Source: Pezicula radicicola (lineage: Eukaryota; Ascomycota; Leotiomycetes; Helotiales; Dermateaceae). From it: a stretch of 64,000 nt of DNA. Below, piece by piece: positions 38,184 to 50,777 of the stretch; within the stretch, counting starts at the first letter, position 1, and every line of letters starts with the position of its first letter. Location of the stretch: positions 747,997-811,996 of the forward strand of contig PDUO01000005.1 of assembly GCA_003008705.1 (NCBI GenBank), read 5' to 3'. The notes beneath the pieces were generated by a model, which was not told where the DNA came from, ran no database searches, and worked only from the letters and a program-made list of their open reading frames with translations. Both the position numbers and the translations under genes were made by a program.

Positions 38184-38652
38184 TTGAGCAATCTTCTAGT
38201 TGTCGTGTCAGAGTGAAGGTTGTTGTACGTGAAAGGATAAGGGCGTACTCGGTACCCCTGACTGCGCTATACCTAAATTGTACAGCAAATTGCGAGGAGC
38301 GAGAGCCTTAAGCCCAATTAAGCGACTGGTCTTAAAAGTTTGCAATGTCTGGTTGCCTATTAACCTAAAGATATGCTGGATTTTATATTGTTAAAGATTT
38401 TGAATAGAAAATTAGAGAGGTCTTTGGTTGTGATAACGTAAGAGACTGAAACAAAAAAAATGCTACCTTTCCTATTCTATCCTCTATCCACGAGCATGGA
38501 GCTATATAGCTACATTGATATCTCATCTAGAGTAATGTAAGTCAGACACTTCTCATTCTTACACTTCTTCATTTCCGTGTCTTTCACCAACTTAACACTT
38601 CATCCACAAGGTCAACGATCACAATCTCCAATCACATCCTACTACCTTTACA
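38184..38652. other. Intergenic, no gene seen
   Basis: AT-rich at 38340-38470. A CT/CA-rich stretch at about 38540-38640 leads into the start codon at 38653 and looks like the promoter and leader of that gene. Confidence 0.5.
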
Positions 38653-39776
38653 ATGGAGAGTAGCGAGCAAGAAGACTTCTTGCTATTAAACCAGAGATTT
38701 CTTCACTATACAGAGCCATTACCTCCCTACCTATCAGACTCAACAATCTATCCAGCATCCAATGAACTTCGCCAACCACAATTATCAACCCCCAGCCTCT
38801 CAACCTCCTCACCCACATCCACACCCCGAGAAGAAGATACCTTCCTCACCCAAGCAACCCAATTCGCACAGAACAACTCCCCTATACCCCCACAACCTCA
38901 ACCTCAACCCCTAACCCACCCAATCCTAATCCTACAAACCAACCCAGGACCCAGCCAACCCTTCACCCGAGCCTGGGCTCCAGTCCTCACTTCCCACAAT
39001 ATAGACATAACAACATTCCTCTCCTTCATCGACAATCTCAACATAATATCAACCACCTCCCCACCATTACAAATCCTCGATCTAGCCGGTAACGTCTTAG
39101 GAATGGTACCACATCATTGGACCCAACTAGCAGGTCTAGGAATCAATATCCTTGTAAAAACAGGCACGGCTGCGATTTCAAAGGGGAGAACTGAGATGTT
39201 TTTGCATGAGATAAATTCCCAATTATTTGCGCCGAGGGGATTGAAGGTTAGGATCGCTTCGACGGATGCTGTTATGCAGATTTTAGGTATTTTGTCTTCT
39301 GAGGAACCTATACTGCCTTTTCCGGATGGATGTAGGGAATGGGGTTGTTGGAGAGAAGGTTAAGGCTTATGAAGCCGTATATTGCTGAGTTGATATTTGA
39401 TGTCCCTGCTCCTGCTGAGCAGACTACTATTTTGGCGCGAATGAGTGCTTGGAAGGTTGAGAGACCGGTTGTAAAGGGGGAGAAGAAGAGTTTGAAGGAT
39501 GGGGATAAGAGAATGAGGAAGGGAGAGAATGCGGTTAGAAAGTTGGATCGGGAGTTTGAGAAGGTGGATCAGAAGGCAAAGAGGGGTATGGAGAGGAGAA
39601 AGAGTTCTGATGTTGAGAAATTTGAGAGGAAGATGGAGAAAAAATTGCAGAAGATTCAGCGGGAGAGGGGAAAGCTTGTTATAGAGGTGGAAAGGAGTGA
39701 GAGGGAGGAGGTAGAAGGCGGTAAGGATATAAAACGGGTGAAGAACGCTTTATGGATTTTGATTGAGAATATTTAG
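38653..39776 (+). CDS. Hypothetical protein, split by an apparent frameshift (ORFs 38653-39363 and 39339-39776)
   Basis: Two overlapping ORFs appear to be one gene. The first (236 aa) has a Ser/Thr/Pro-rich N-terminus with PQPQPQP, then a folded part (FTRAWAPVLTSHNIDITTFL, FIDNLN, LQILDLAGNVLGMVPHHWTQ, FAPRGLKVRIASTDAVM). The second (145 aa, other frame) continues LRLMKPYIAELIFDVPAPAE and then a Lys/Glu-rich coiled-coil tail. This order, a small-molecule-like core with LAGxxxGMVPxHW and a later coiled coil, recurs in hypothetical proteins of filamentous ascomycetes, usually in one frame. The frame change would lie between about 39310 and 39365. A very short intron (GTAGGG ... AAG, about 36 nt) is an unlikely alternative. 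No function is known to me. Confidence 0.6.
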
Positions 39777-40019
39777 GTATTTTCTGGGTAATTCACTTGA
39801 TTTGAGTAACTTACTTGATTTTCAGTGCAATGCGATGTAGGGTTGGTCGTTCAATATATCTTGAAGAATGGCATAATAGGGCCCAAATATATACAGCTTG
39901 AATGAAAGCCAAGAGCTACTGATGTACAGTACCTCAAGCTCCGATATAGAAAGGCAGGCAGCTTTCAAATATACGAAAAGAAACCATTAAGACATTATCG
40001 TGACCAAGAAACTTCTCTT

Positions 40020-42212
40020 CTAGGTCGAATTTGAGACTGCCAACAGCTTAGTATAGTTAGGAGTTCCAAGTCCAGTAGCAGGATCCCAGCCCTATATCAA
40101 AACATTAGCAATCAATCTAACCCTAAAATTCTCACCTCTTCAACAAAATTGAAGAGAAGACTTACAGAAACAGCTGAGAACCCAGCGTTGCTAATAACAC
40201 CACTACATCCGGTAATCTTGCCTGAAGTAATATCCGTCAAAGCGGAGCTAGCATTACCATACAACCAAGGATTCAAGAACCCAAGACCTGAGTTCCCGGC
40301 AGCGATACGGTTACTGTTAATGAGCTGGATGACGCTAGAGAAGGTAGGCGTTGCACATGATGTTCCATCGACGAGTTCTGGTGAGCCGGAAACTACAATT
40401 ACGAAATCAGTAGCCTGGGCGGAGACGTCGGGGTAAGCTCGTCCGGAGCTGTTGAAGTATGAGGAGACGGCTGTGTGAGTAGTATCTGTTGTGAGCCAGG
40501 TTGAGACAACTGTGTCTTGGTAGCTAGGGCGGCCGAAGACGCTTGAGAAACCACCACCTCCATCAGTCCATACCTTCTCTGGGCTATTGCCTATCGTACC
40601 GCCAACGGTAGTTACCCAAGGACAAGAGGCGGGGAACGAAGTTGTGAAGCCTGTTGTGGTTCCAGAGTCGGATTGGCATGTTGTTCCTACACCAGAGTCT
40701 CCCGATGCTACAAGAACGGAAACGCCACGTGCGCCGAGTTGAGAGAAGAGGTTGCAAACTTCGTCGGCGTAGTATAGGGGAACTGTAGACTCGTCATCTC
40801 CGTAGGAGATGGAGATTGTGTTAGGGAGTGCCGAGTCACTGAGTGCAAGGAGGTAGTCCAAGAACTCAAGGTAGGGTTCGTTGGTGTTAGTTCCAGTGCC
40901 CAGCCAAGGGGGACTCCCTCCAGTGCTATAATAAGTATTTGGGATCTCCTTGGTAATTTCACGTGCATATTGGACGTCAAGGTTTGCTTCAACACCAGGG
41001 GAAGAAGGACTTGTGGGACAAGAACCACCATTGACAACAGTACAATTGTAGGAGTAAGCTTTGTTTGAGAAGAAAGCATAGCTGTTTAAGAATGTCGTCA
41101 GATCAGATTTGCTTGGGTACTGTTCGAGAAATCCGGCAACACCCATAAGTCCTGCTGTCACTGTGCTAGTGTCTGAAGCAAAGCTGTAGAGATTGGCAAG
41201 ACAAGTTGGGGTAATTGTGCTACCGCTACAACCTGTTACAGCCTCTACAGCATTGGAATCAAATGCATCCTCAATACTGTTAGGTGATTCCTTGACGGTT
41301 GACTTCAGCGCTCTAAGGCCAAAGAAGGTTGTTGGCTGCACAGAATCGACATGGCCTTTGAGAGTGTCGGGTAGACTGTACTCAAGCGTCCTGACAAGAG
41401 TTTCTCCAGAGGCTTGCTGAACTAGTTGGTTGTAAGTAACCATACAAACATAGATAGAACCGGGATGAAACAAGCTTTATCACTCGATATAAAATATCCT
41501 TTTGCCTACGAAAATTAGAGTCATAGTAGAGCGAGCTTACCAAAGACGTTGTATGTTGCATTCAAGAGGTTTTCGATGTTGCTCATAGTTGTCTCAAGAA
41601 TAACTGAGTCGGATCGGGCTGATAAAGTCGCATAATTACCGAGACCCTTGCTGTGAAGCCATTGCATGACTAGATCGCGTGATTCGTCTTTGGGGGCGAT
41701 CATCGAATTGATCACTTGTTGGGATAAGTGACTTCCATACAGTTCATGACCTGGAGTCGCAATCTATTGAAGTTTTAGTGGTCGGCGAGAAATTTGGGAA
41801 AGCAACAGAATTGAAGGATATTTTTTCTAGTCTTTGTACCAAAAGTACAAGAAGGAAATCGAGCTCGCAATTACCTTCATGGCCAAATCGTGGAACTTAT
41901 CCATATCCTAGTTGATTGAATCGTCAGTTTCTTCCTTATATCGCAAATTTCAGGGTAGCGAAGAGTAAGAAACTTTGTTTCCTAGGAGTGACTTACTTGA
42001 TGAACAAGATGGATTCTCAGCTTAACCATCGCCCCATCCTTATCGAATTCAAGACTATCATCTTGAATCCATCCAGCAGGTGGTCCGTTAAGGTGTTCAA
42101 CAACACTGCTTTTGAGTTCGATATTCTTGCTGAGAAAACTGCCGAGGGCGGGGAAGGCAGTGGACCCTGAAGTGAGTACCAGCAGCACAGAAAGAGTATT
42201 GAGAACAAACAT
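40020..42212 (-). CDS. Secreted tripeptidyl peptidase, sedolisin family S53 (599 aa, 5 exons)
   Basis: Acidic serine-carboxyl peptidase that removes tripeptides from proteins outside the cell. Exons on the minus strand: 42212-41997, 41907-41875, 41763-41541, 41421-40166 and 40091-40020; all keep frame, total 599 residues. The signal peptide is at residues 1-19 (MFVLNTLSVLLVLTSGSTA). A pro-kumamolisin domain follows (HLNGPPAGW, TPGHELYGSHLSQQ, ENLLNATYNVF). Catalytic Glu and Asp lie in VEANLDVQYA (about 301 and 305), the oxyanion Asp in VASGDSGVG (about 397), and the Ser in DGTSCATPTF (about 512). The C-terminal calcium site reads DITSGKITGCSG and GWDPATGLGTPNY. The usual SGTS is DGTS here. 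A TATATAA lies about 90 nt upstream. Neighbouring GH92 and PhoD genes are also hydrolases on the same strand. Confidence 0.95.
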
Positions 42213-42956
42213 GACCGCGGTTCTTAATTGAAAAGAACAGCTGAAGGGTTATTGGAACAGCACAACAAAGAGCAGAAGATACTTGGGATACTCATCCCAT
42301 TATATATGCATTGGAAGATATGGGGACAATAACAACACATGATCGGCACTCAGTCCTCTTGCGGCACTTGCCTGGACGGGAGTGGGGGTACTGCTGTAGG
42401 TGCGCACGACAACTAAGACTTCCTTGGAAGGTCAATCGATGAAGATTAATTACCCCTGACTACAAACAACGAACCACAAGCAAGCTGCCTTTCCTAGAAA
42501 TGTTTTGGCCATCTCTATTCCTGGCGCAATTTATGCTTATCGGCAGCCGTTGGTCTCGCGTATTGGCGTGTTTGCCGGGCGGACGCAACACTGAGTCGGC
42601 ATTGGCCACAGAGGCAGATGGGCCAGCATCTCGATTAGGAAAGTGCAATCCCTCTCCTTCTCCATTCAAACCTGGCCAACCGATACACGAGTTTAACCGT
42701 TGATGAAGAAAGTAGACTTTAAAGCCAACAACCTAAAGGATGCTGCTGCTTAAAAAGATGGCTCATAATGCAAGGTATGGGAAAGGAAGGCGAGCACGCG
42801 ACGGAAGAATGGGCTCGTTACTCATGTGGATCTGTGGTCTGTATTTCTGTGGCCACCTTTAGCGACCATGACGCACTTATAAGGTCAGGTCTCGCAATCA
42901 TTATTGAATTGGTTCTGTGCTGCTGTAATCAGGCCACGACCTTCCTTTCTAAAGCA
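42213..42956. other. Intergenic between sedolisin and GH92 genes
   Basis: Promoter of the sedolisin gene (42213 to about 42700) and 3' region of the GH92 gene. No coding sequence recognised. Confidence 0.5.
42300..42306 (-). promoter_or_regulatory. TATA box of the sedolisin gene
   Basis: TATATAA on the minus strand, 88 nt before the ATG, the expected distance for a secreted-enzyme gene with a short leader. Confidence 0.5.
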
Positions 42957-45662
42957 TCACCATGGCGATTGCGAAGGTGGCCTTTCTCCAATATCCCAAC
43001 TACCTGGCTCACTGCCCATCTCGAAAACCAGCGATCCTCCTGTGCTCAGTTGAGCATGGCTAAGCCAACTCTGGTTGAGAAATTGCCCATTCAATGTAAC
43101 CGACTGTGGATAATAATTCGAAGCTGAAAGATTTGAAGCAATTATTTGAAGTTCCGTTGCTTGTGATAAACCAGAGAACAGCTGGATTTTGAGAGACGAG
43201 AAGAAAGGTGCGGAAAGTAAATAGACAGGTTGTGAAGCCATTGGATAAAGTCCGATCAAATTCCAAATAAGCCAGCTCGGAAGAGCACCTCCGTCAATAT
43301 TTCCTGGATAGCCATCTATAGCATCGCTGTAGTAGGCATCGACAATGGCTCGTGACTGATTTACCGTCTTCCACTGTTGCCCGGGAACGTAATTGTAGAG
43401 GAAGGAGGTCGCAAAAGAGGGTTCGTTTCCAGGATTGTAGAGTGCGGATCCAGCGTCGTTATTTGCACCAACGGATGTCCCAAAACCAGGTAAAAAGCTC
43501 GCATCGAGCCGTCGCAGGAACCCTTCGTCGCCTCCCATAAGTTCAATCACTTTGCTCATATCGTGTGGTGCCGCAGCGAAAGATGTTTCCCATACTTTCG
43601 CCTCGTAGATGTCATCTCCCCATGTACAGCTACCACAACTAAGGGGATTATAAGCTGTGAAGTTCCAGCTACCATCAGAATTCCTGGCTCCTGGAAAGCC
43701 AGTAAAATTACCCACTCCCGCAAGGCTCGTGTTAGCGTCAGGATTCCATTGGTTCTGCCACCAAGTAGCACGTTCTTCGTATTTAGCAACCTCAGTGGAA
43801 TTCAGTCCTTTAGCGACACTGTAGATAGCATAATCATTTTGTGGATACTCAACTCCACGTGAAATGCTCCTGGTATGGTTCCGGGTGATAAAGTGAAGGG
43901 GCAGGTACTCGTCCAAAGCACCTCGGCCTTCTTTTGTCGCGCCATCAAACGCAACTGAGTCCATGTTTCTTACAGGCAGCACATTGGCATCCTTAACCAT
44001 TGCACTATAGGCATCCTCCCAGTCAATGTTACCAAGCTCGCCTAGACCCTTCTCGCCTAAAGGAGACACAACGCTTTTTACAAAAGCATCGGCTAGCACC
44101 ATATCGGCATGGGTTCCTCCTTGAACCCGACCATTCCAATTAGCCGCACGTCCAGCTGGCAGGTATCCTTCTTCGGTATAGATATTTATAAGCCCGGATA
44201 TGATCCGGCTGTAAGTATTGGTGAAGATCAGATGATACAGAGGCAGAACAGTTCTGTATATGTCCCAGAGTGTCTAGGAACATTAGAAGAGAAATCATCA
44301 AATGGGTGCTTTACTTACATAAAAGTCATCATAGTATGGCTTTTCGTCGCTAGATACCCAATACGGATTCTCTCCTGTTTTATCTGCAGGCATCAAACCT
44401 GTCTGGTACATCGCTGAGTAGAGCATTCTTTTCAACGTAGTGTTCTGGCTACTCTCACTCCCATCGTCTACGACCTCAATCTTACTGAGAATCTTGTCTT
44501 CCCATTCATCCCTAGCTTGTTGGACAGTATCTTCAAAGCTCTGACTAGAAGGGAGCTCGGTCTCCACATAGGAGCACGCTTGCTCAGCGCTGATATAGGA
44601 GATACCAAGTTTCGCTTCCAATACAGCTACGGAACTAGTATTACCGTTCGACACAACTCTAGACGGTGACCAACTGAATAGCGCACCAAGGCCCATCCCA
44701 TTTCCAGCGTACGACTCAATGTCATCGTACGCCCTGGGAGCTGGTCGAGCACTGAACGCAGGAGGATTCACGGGATCGTAAGGCCAGCTGAAAGTACCAG
44801 CATTTTCAAGAGTGCTTCCCGGGCTAGGAGGAACGTAAGCAGTGCTGGGTTGAAGTGAAGAACCAGTGGGAACTGTGAAATTGCAACAGAAAAACAGTTT
44901 ATGTGAATCTGGCTGCGACCAGCCTCCAGTATAAGTTGCAGATCCAAAATAAGAGGGCGAGGATGTTGAATTTTGAGGAGAGCGGATGTGGAGATCACCG
45001 TGGAGGAATTTCTGGGAGTATGTTTGAGTGCTGTATCCGGGCAAGACATGGGTTAAATCAACGAGGACGTGAGCGTCATTCGAGCTGGTCATGGCCGTGT
45101 TGCTGGCCTCTAAATCCGTGCTCGGAAAAGTGTACCGAATGAAGGCCGAGTGGTTGGTTGAGGTTATAGCAACTTCTATTCCATTCAGAAAAGTAGTATT
45201 GAAGAGCCCCACTGTCGAGCTCTCAATTCCTAGGGTCCGATTTTGCCAATAGGTTCTGTTGTCTGCAAGATTGACATTGGTCAGATCACCCAGTATTGGC
45301 ATCTGCGATATTAAGCCATAAGTTGGAACTCCTCCACTGCCAGAAACATGCGTCATGGAAATTGCCGTCACATTTCCAAGAGGACTAAACCCAGCATTGC
45401 AGTCGACCGCAGTGCCGTTCGGGACCCCAAGATAACTTGTGTCGATTCCCGGTTTCGCCATGGCCCAAGGCAAGCTTGCTCCAGGGAAGGAATTTCCACC
45501 AGCAATAGCAGAGCCGGGCGTTGCTCCTACGGTTCCGATCAAAGGGTCAACAAAGGAGTACAGGCCATCAGAGGCGGCCGCTGACAATTGTGGGAGGACT
45601 GAGCTTGCAAACGCCATCAGCCATAACGCCGAGGGCAGAGGCTGGCTGAGAATTGAGGCCAT
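42957..45662 (-). CDS. Secreted GH92 alpha-1,2-mannosidase (886 aa, 2 exons)
   Basis: Calcium-dependent exo-alpha-mannosidase acting on mannans or N-glycans outside the cell. Exon 1 is 45662-44319 and exon 2 is 44273-42957, separated by a 45-nt GT-AG intron. The start MASILSQPLPSALWLMAFASSV is preferred because it begins a signal peptide ending near LSAAASDG; the in-frame extension to 45827 lacks coding character. Family features seen: VDPLIGTVG, GGNSFPGASLPWAM, MTHVSGSGGVPTYG, DDFYTLWDIYRT at the junction, EEGYLPAGRAANWNGRVQGG with HADMVLADAF (general-acid region) and DGYPGNIDGGALPSWLIWN (GNxDxG motif of the catalytic site). Many Asn-x-Ser/Thr sites fit a secreted glycoprotein. Confidence 0.94.
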
Positions 45663-47261
45663 ATTCCTAAGCTGCTTCCCTGTCCAAAACGACCCGGTAT
45701 TGAAATCCACAAGTAGGTAGAGAAGAGAATGCCATCTTCTAATGGAGGCGGAGCCTCTTATACATGGAATAAAAAGGAAGACTCTGCGCCGCGGACGGAG
45801 ACTCGGGGAAGGAGTGGAGGCTTTCACGGTATGCAGCGTCGTCAGGTGTTCGAATGGGTCATGAACCCTCTGTCCCCGCCTTTCTCACCTTGCCCCGCGT
45901 TCAAGCTTCCTAAATCCATGTTGAAGCTTACCCAAAGATGGGGGATGAAGAACTTAGAAGGCCTTGGCAGGAGCCGTCCAGATGGCCGGGTTTGGGTGTG
46001 CTACGGCAGCGAATCGTATCATTGCAGTATCATGGCAAATATCTGCATAATTCGCCAATGATGTTCCTGCAGATGGGTGCCGGTGGTCGGTATCTCAAAG
46101 TGCTGTGATGTTACCGTATGAATCCTGTATTTTCCACAAGAGTCAATCAAGGATGACAAAATTACGAGGAGATCGGTTACACTTCGGTAATTCCTCCTCC
46201 GCAAATCCCGCATTTCCAACAATTTCCAAGGCCATGACCATAGTCTGAGTGAGAACTCTGTTAAAATTTGCCGATGGGGCTGGTGAATAATTTCTCTAGG
46301 CTATATGAACAGTTTATTATTCATATCTAGATCCTACATGTATATAACTTTCACAAAAAGAACATCTCAGCAAAATCTTCGCTCTCGCTTGTCTTATTAG
46401 TCAAGCGAGCAACCAACCACACCAAGCCCACCAACACCTCAACCAAAACCACAGCCACAAAAAAACTCACAAAAGCACATATCAAAAACTCATTTAGAAA
46501 GGAACGCAATGTATCATTGAGAAAGAAGGAAGAAGTCTAGCCATTAAGATCTCAACAGCGTTTCAAGAGCCGAAGCAAATGCAGGAGAGGATGCAATAAT
46601 TGTCAAGGTAGTCCAGCCCCATCCCAACTTTTCTTTCGCCTTGACTCTATCCTCCAGCACTTTCGTCCTCCTATCTCCCATGCGTAATGTGTTTTTGAAA
46701 AAGGAAAAGGGAAAGAAAAGTCCATCGCCTACGCCAGCCTTTTTTTAATGTTGAAATGACTCCGAGATGTTGAATTCTGCGGAGATGTTTCGAAATGAAA
46801 GGGGGGAGGGGGTTGGTGTTATATTGGTAGTCTAAGATTCGTATTTACTGCATTTCCGGGGAATATGGGAGTAATTGATGCTGGGATTTTGGGAACGGAA
46901 ATGCTTGCAACGTCAGAGTACGGTTTCATGGTATTTAGAGAGCAATGTTCTTTGGTGAAGAACACGCCGAGACCAAATAATACTTGGCTCTTCTATTTTG
47001 AAAGAGGTTAGTTGATGAAATAGTTGAAGAGGAGGAAGGGTTACTCACTGCTCAATAGAATACTGAGGGGGAAAAAGAATACTTCATGGATTTGTGAAGA
47101 ACAGAAGTTGACTTGTTGAAAGTCAGGGAAGAATACGAGTTTCTCGAAAGTTGCACATGGCAATGACCCTACGTAGAAATATGAGTCTTTGTTTGTGAGT
47201 GAAGGAGGAAAAGGAAGAAAACTTACTTCAGACCTGCTCGAAGAAATCCAAGTCCAAGAGC
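45663..47261. other. Intergenic, no gene seen
   Basis: GH92 promoter side, then about 1 kb of noncoding DNA. A hairpin with 8-bp arms (ctcgcttg at 46384-46391, caagcgag at 46402-46409, 10-nt loop) is present. A/C-rich at 46410-46500. ORFs at 45729-46061 and 47041-47277 have no recognisable content. Confidence 0.5.
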
Positions 47262-48656
47262 TCAACGTAAATCCCAAACAAAAGGCTCACCCCCATTCGG
47301 TGCAGCAGAATACCGCACAAATTTCTTCTCCTCAATTTCCTGGCGCTTTCGGTCAGCCTCGCGGTCTCGGGCGTCCATTATCTTATGCATCTCCCTATCC
47401 AGAGCCCCGATGCACCATCCGTGAACCTCGATGGGCTTTGCCATATATGGCTTCTGAAACATTACTCGCCAGTCTTCGAATCCGAGATCGTAGAATGGCA
47501 AAACCATTGCAAGCTGCTCCATGCTAAGATCGTGGCGGACGTCTTGGATCATTTGTACTTGAAGATTGACGTCGAGGGCGTAGAGAGCGCGGAAAGATTG
47601 CAACTGGTCAACGAGCTCAGTGATGAGAGCATATGAGGCAGATGTTCGATTCGGCGCCGTCGGATCCGTAGGAAAGACCAAGGTAACGGTGATATTGGTG
47701 GCAGTATTAACGAACTCGGGACCAAGTTCAGCGATCATGTTAATGATGGGGTGATCCATGACCTTCTTCTTGGTCATCTTGATGTCCTTTTTTGCCTCAT
47801 TTTCATTTCCGTAACCGTCAGGAAGCTCTTCAGAATCCGCAACAGACACCGTCTTATACACGATAGCTGTTGCGTCCGTGGCACCAATGTCGATACAAAA
47901 TTCGATTTGCTTCTCCCTAAACAGCTTCTTGCGCTCCTTTGGTTCCATCTCTCTGAGAGCATCTAGAAAATCGTAGTTCTCTGGAGAGAACTCATCGGAA
48001 CGAGTGTAATATTTAATTCCATTGGGGAGAACATGAGTAGAAATGCGTGTCATGTTTCGCATAATGCCATCGGCCGAGATCAAGATGTCTTTCTTACTAG
48101 AGTCTGCTCGCTTGAAGTGTGACTTCGCTCGCGGCCCCGTTGGTGGATTGAACGAACGAGCTAAGGCAAGAGAGGTGTTGTTTGAAGAGGCCAGCTCAGC
48201 ACCGATACTCTTCTGGCTGTAGTTACCATTTGCGTGGAAGTTGTTGTTGCTTGGAGTGTAGCGGCTCTGCGTTGGATCGACGTTCTTGCTGGGCATTGAG
48301 TTGATAAGGGCTTTAAGTTGAGTAAAACCGAAGGTATCTGAAGGCTTTCTCAATGAGCTGTTATCATCCGTGCTTGTTTTTTTCGGTACGAAAGATGCTG
48401 CTTCAGCATTTAACGATGAAGGAGGTGGAGGCGGCGGGAGAGGCATAATGGCGCGAACTGGGGCTGGCTCGGTCTTGCTCTTCAGTGTACCGGTCTTCAG
48501 AGACTTGAACTTAAGTTGCGAAGGTTGAATGTTGGCCAAAACTAAGCCATTCCCGATAACTTTATTTGGACTTGCTTCCACCTTCTTGATGGTTCCAGAC
48601 TTCGCACTTGAGTTCGACGAGCTGCTTCCAGATGAACGCATATTCTTGTTACCCAT
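47262..48656 (-). CDS. Hypothetical protein with disordered N-terminus and conserved C-terminal domain (464 aa)
   Basis: A single-exon ORF from ATG 48656 (context AAACATGGG) to the stop at 47262; the frame is open further upstream but with no in-frame ATG of promise. Residues 1-190 are Ser/Asn/Lys-rich with a proline run (MPLPPPPPPSS) and look disordered. The C-terminal 270 residues are well structured: IMRNMTRISTHVLPNGIKYY, PENYDFLDALREMEPKERKK, IEFCIDIGATDATAIVYK, a Lys-rich insert, then alternating helices and strands (NITVTLVFPTDPTAPN, LVDQLQSFRALYALDVNL, FYDLGFEDWRVMFQKPY). The end is EKKFVRYSAAPNGGEPFVWDLR. I do not recognise the family. No signal or membrane segment, so probably cytosolic or nuclear. 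Confidence 0.8.
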   Translation of the reverse strand: MGNKNMRSSGSSSSNSSAKSGTIKKVEASPNKVIGNGLVLANIQPSQLKFKSLKTGTLKSKTEPAPVRAIMPLPPPPPPSSLNAEAASFVPKKTSTDDNSSLRKPSDTFGFTQLKALINSMPSKNVDPTQSRYTPSNNNFHANGNYSQKSIGAELASSNNTSLALARSFNPPTGPRAKSHFKRADSSKKDILISADGIMRNMTRISTHVLPNGIKYYTRSDEFSPENYDFLDALREMEPKERKKLFREKQIEFCIDIGATDATAIVYKTVSVADSEELPDGYGNENEAKKDIKMTKKKVMDHPIINMIAELGPEFVNTATNITVTLVFPTDPTAPNRTSASYALITELVDQLQSFRALYALDVNLQVQMIQDVRHDLSMEQLAMVLPFYDLGFEDWRVMFQKPYMAKPIEVHGWCIGALDREMHKIMDARDREADRKRQEIEEKKFVRYSAAPNGGEPFVWDLR

Positions 48657-50777
48657 GTTTGCAAGGCGACTATTAGCGAGTAAGCAATGCCTTCGGATAA
48701 TGCGTTGTGAAAAAATTCCGTTTGATAGGTCCAAAGAAAAGTAGAAGTCAACGTGGAAGTGCGACAAAGGTGCTCGTAAGCGAGCACCATATAAATCTGC
48801 ACTGAAAGGGGTGAATGGGTAGATGCATATGTTAAGTATAGGCGGGTATCAGAAATTTACCTACCCGTGCTAGGAATGTGATGAAGAGTTCGTTCCTAAA
48901 TTTCAAGTGTTATGTCAACCTCTGAATTGCCAAGATCTGCTTCGGCAATAATGACAATGTTGACGCCGTGATGATACCAGCCGCTTGGAAGTGCGAGGGT
49001 AGGGTGGTGTATATGGTGTTCAATTATGCTCGTAGTTCCTATCTTTCATGTGGAGTCGACGTACCTGGTTCCCAATTGGAAGTTTTCGTCGACAGCAATG
49101 TAAAAGCGATGGTAGAGGCAATGATGCAACTGTGTGGTTGTAAGCTGATTCGTTTCTGCGAAAGTAAAGAGCCGGCAACAATGTGTAGAAGGATTGAAGA
49201 AGAAACTGCCGTAAATAATACTTTGGGTTGAGAAACGTACCTGGACGTCCCAGTTCAGTAACTGCTTCTCAAAACTGCAAAGAGAAAGGGTTAGTGACAG
49301 TGTTGTATGGTTAAGGAATATATTCCACAAAGATATTGAAAAAGTGTGCGAAAAGGTGTGGAATAAGCGAAGGGGAACAGGAGAGAGGACGGAGCCTTGC
49401 GGTGCGCACTAAGTGATGATAATGGCAGTGAATGTGGGGAGGGGAGGCAGTAAGCTAGAACTTATGCCAGGCGGAGAGTGAATACCTTGCTTGCCTGACG
49501 GAAGGTCAGCGCTCTGCGTTTGATGCCTGCAAGCAGAAGATGGAAGTCGGTGAACGTCAGGGCTATGCGTACCCGGGAAGGTTGAAGAGGCCAAAAGGAT
49601 GCCTAGGCAGTTGGTAGTTGAAAACTTACCAAGTGGATATCAGGGATCGATGAGCCCCAATAGAAAGATTGTGGAGATATGAAGAAGTTAAACAATGTAT
49701 GCAAGGTAATCAAAGAGCTGGGTTCGATTCCAAAATGTGTTGGGATTGAGGAAGGTTGATGTTGTTGTTGTAAAGAGAAGGAACCGGAAAGGGGATCGAG
49801 GGCGTTTAAGTAGTTCCGAGGATGCGGTGAATGTGGGTGAATATTGCTGAGTGAATTTGTATTGTCCAAGAAGTTGCCTGCAGTTAAATAGCCGGCTACT
49901 TTAACAATAGCTACTGTGCCAATTGTTCCTCAAGGCAACAATACCTAAGGTCGTAGCTAGCTCTCCCCACTTAACTACTTGTAATTGAATTGCTTCATCT
50001 CAATGGCAAAACCACTTCAATAGTATGCTCGAATAAATGACGGAAACCTCGATTGGATTCCTCGACTTGAGACAATATTAAGCAGAGTGTAGAAAGTCAT
50101 CAGTCCAACTGGCCGTAAAACTGCGAAAGCCAGAATCGAGCAACGAAAAGAGGTGGACAATTTTCTTTTCCTCCATTCTACTCATTGAGACCATTCAGGG
50201 CATTCTGGTTCCTCCCAAAGGGTCTGCCGATAAATTCTCTTTCTTTATATCTATCTATAGTAGTTAGCTGGTGGCTCAAGGATAACTGCATTTAAGTATC
50301 ACTTTCGTAATATGCTAAGTTAAAACTTTACTTTCAACTAATTGTTGTAGCAAACAATCAATTCAAAATGAATTCTAAGATAACACTATCGTTTACACTT
50401 TGGAGGTTTATTACTGTAGATGATCAATTTCTGCAAAGGTTTTCAACAGTTGCCAGATGTAGTTAGGAAGTTAGAGTAGAGGCAAAGTGTAAGACGGCTT
50501 ATAGTTCTAGAAATATGGACAAATGCTACAAGTTTGTATTCATACTATTAAACTAAATATTCAAGCAAAGACAAACTACATAAAAACTGGTAAATCATAA
50601 CAGGCAATTATTTCGTTTGGCGTTTTATTTTCGTTCTAGACTCCGTTCCTCTTTCTATCAGGTGTAGTACTTTTACCTCTCCCTGCGCAGCACCCGCGCG
50701 AGTCTTTCAAGTAAATGGTATATCCTTCAAGTTCTAAGACACCTTGACACCGTTTCTAAACCTATCTGTTGTACCCT
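48657..50777. other. Intergenic, no gene seen
   Basis: About 2.1 kb. The half near 48657-49880 is purine-rich on the plus strand and may be a long leader of the hypothetical gene; ORFs at 49046-49330, 49409-49594 and 49603-49869 are low-complexity and unconvincing. From 50230 to 50640 the DNA is AT-rich. The PhoD-like gene's 3' region ends it. Confidence 0.5.

Noticed and set aside
46384..46409. Hairpin with 8-bp arms between genes
   Set aside because: Not next to any gene end and without a T tract; a single short hairpin has little weight in this AT-rich spacer.
49721..49731. ggttcgattcc, a good B-box match
   Set aside because: Flanks do not pair as a T stem and no A box is found at the right distance on either strand.
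49603..49869. 88-codon minus-strand ORF rich in Ser, His and Pro
   Set aside because: Low complexity from purine-rich DNA read on the other strand, no partner exons.
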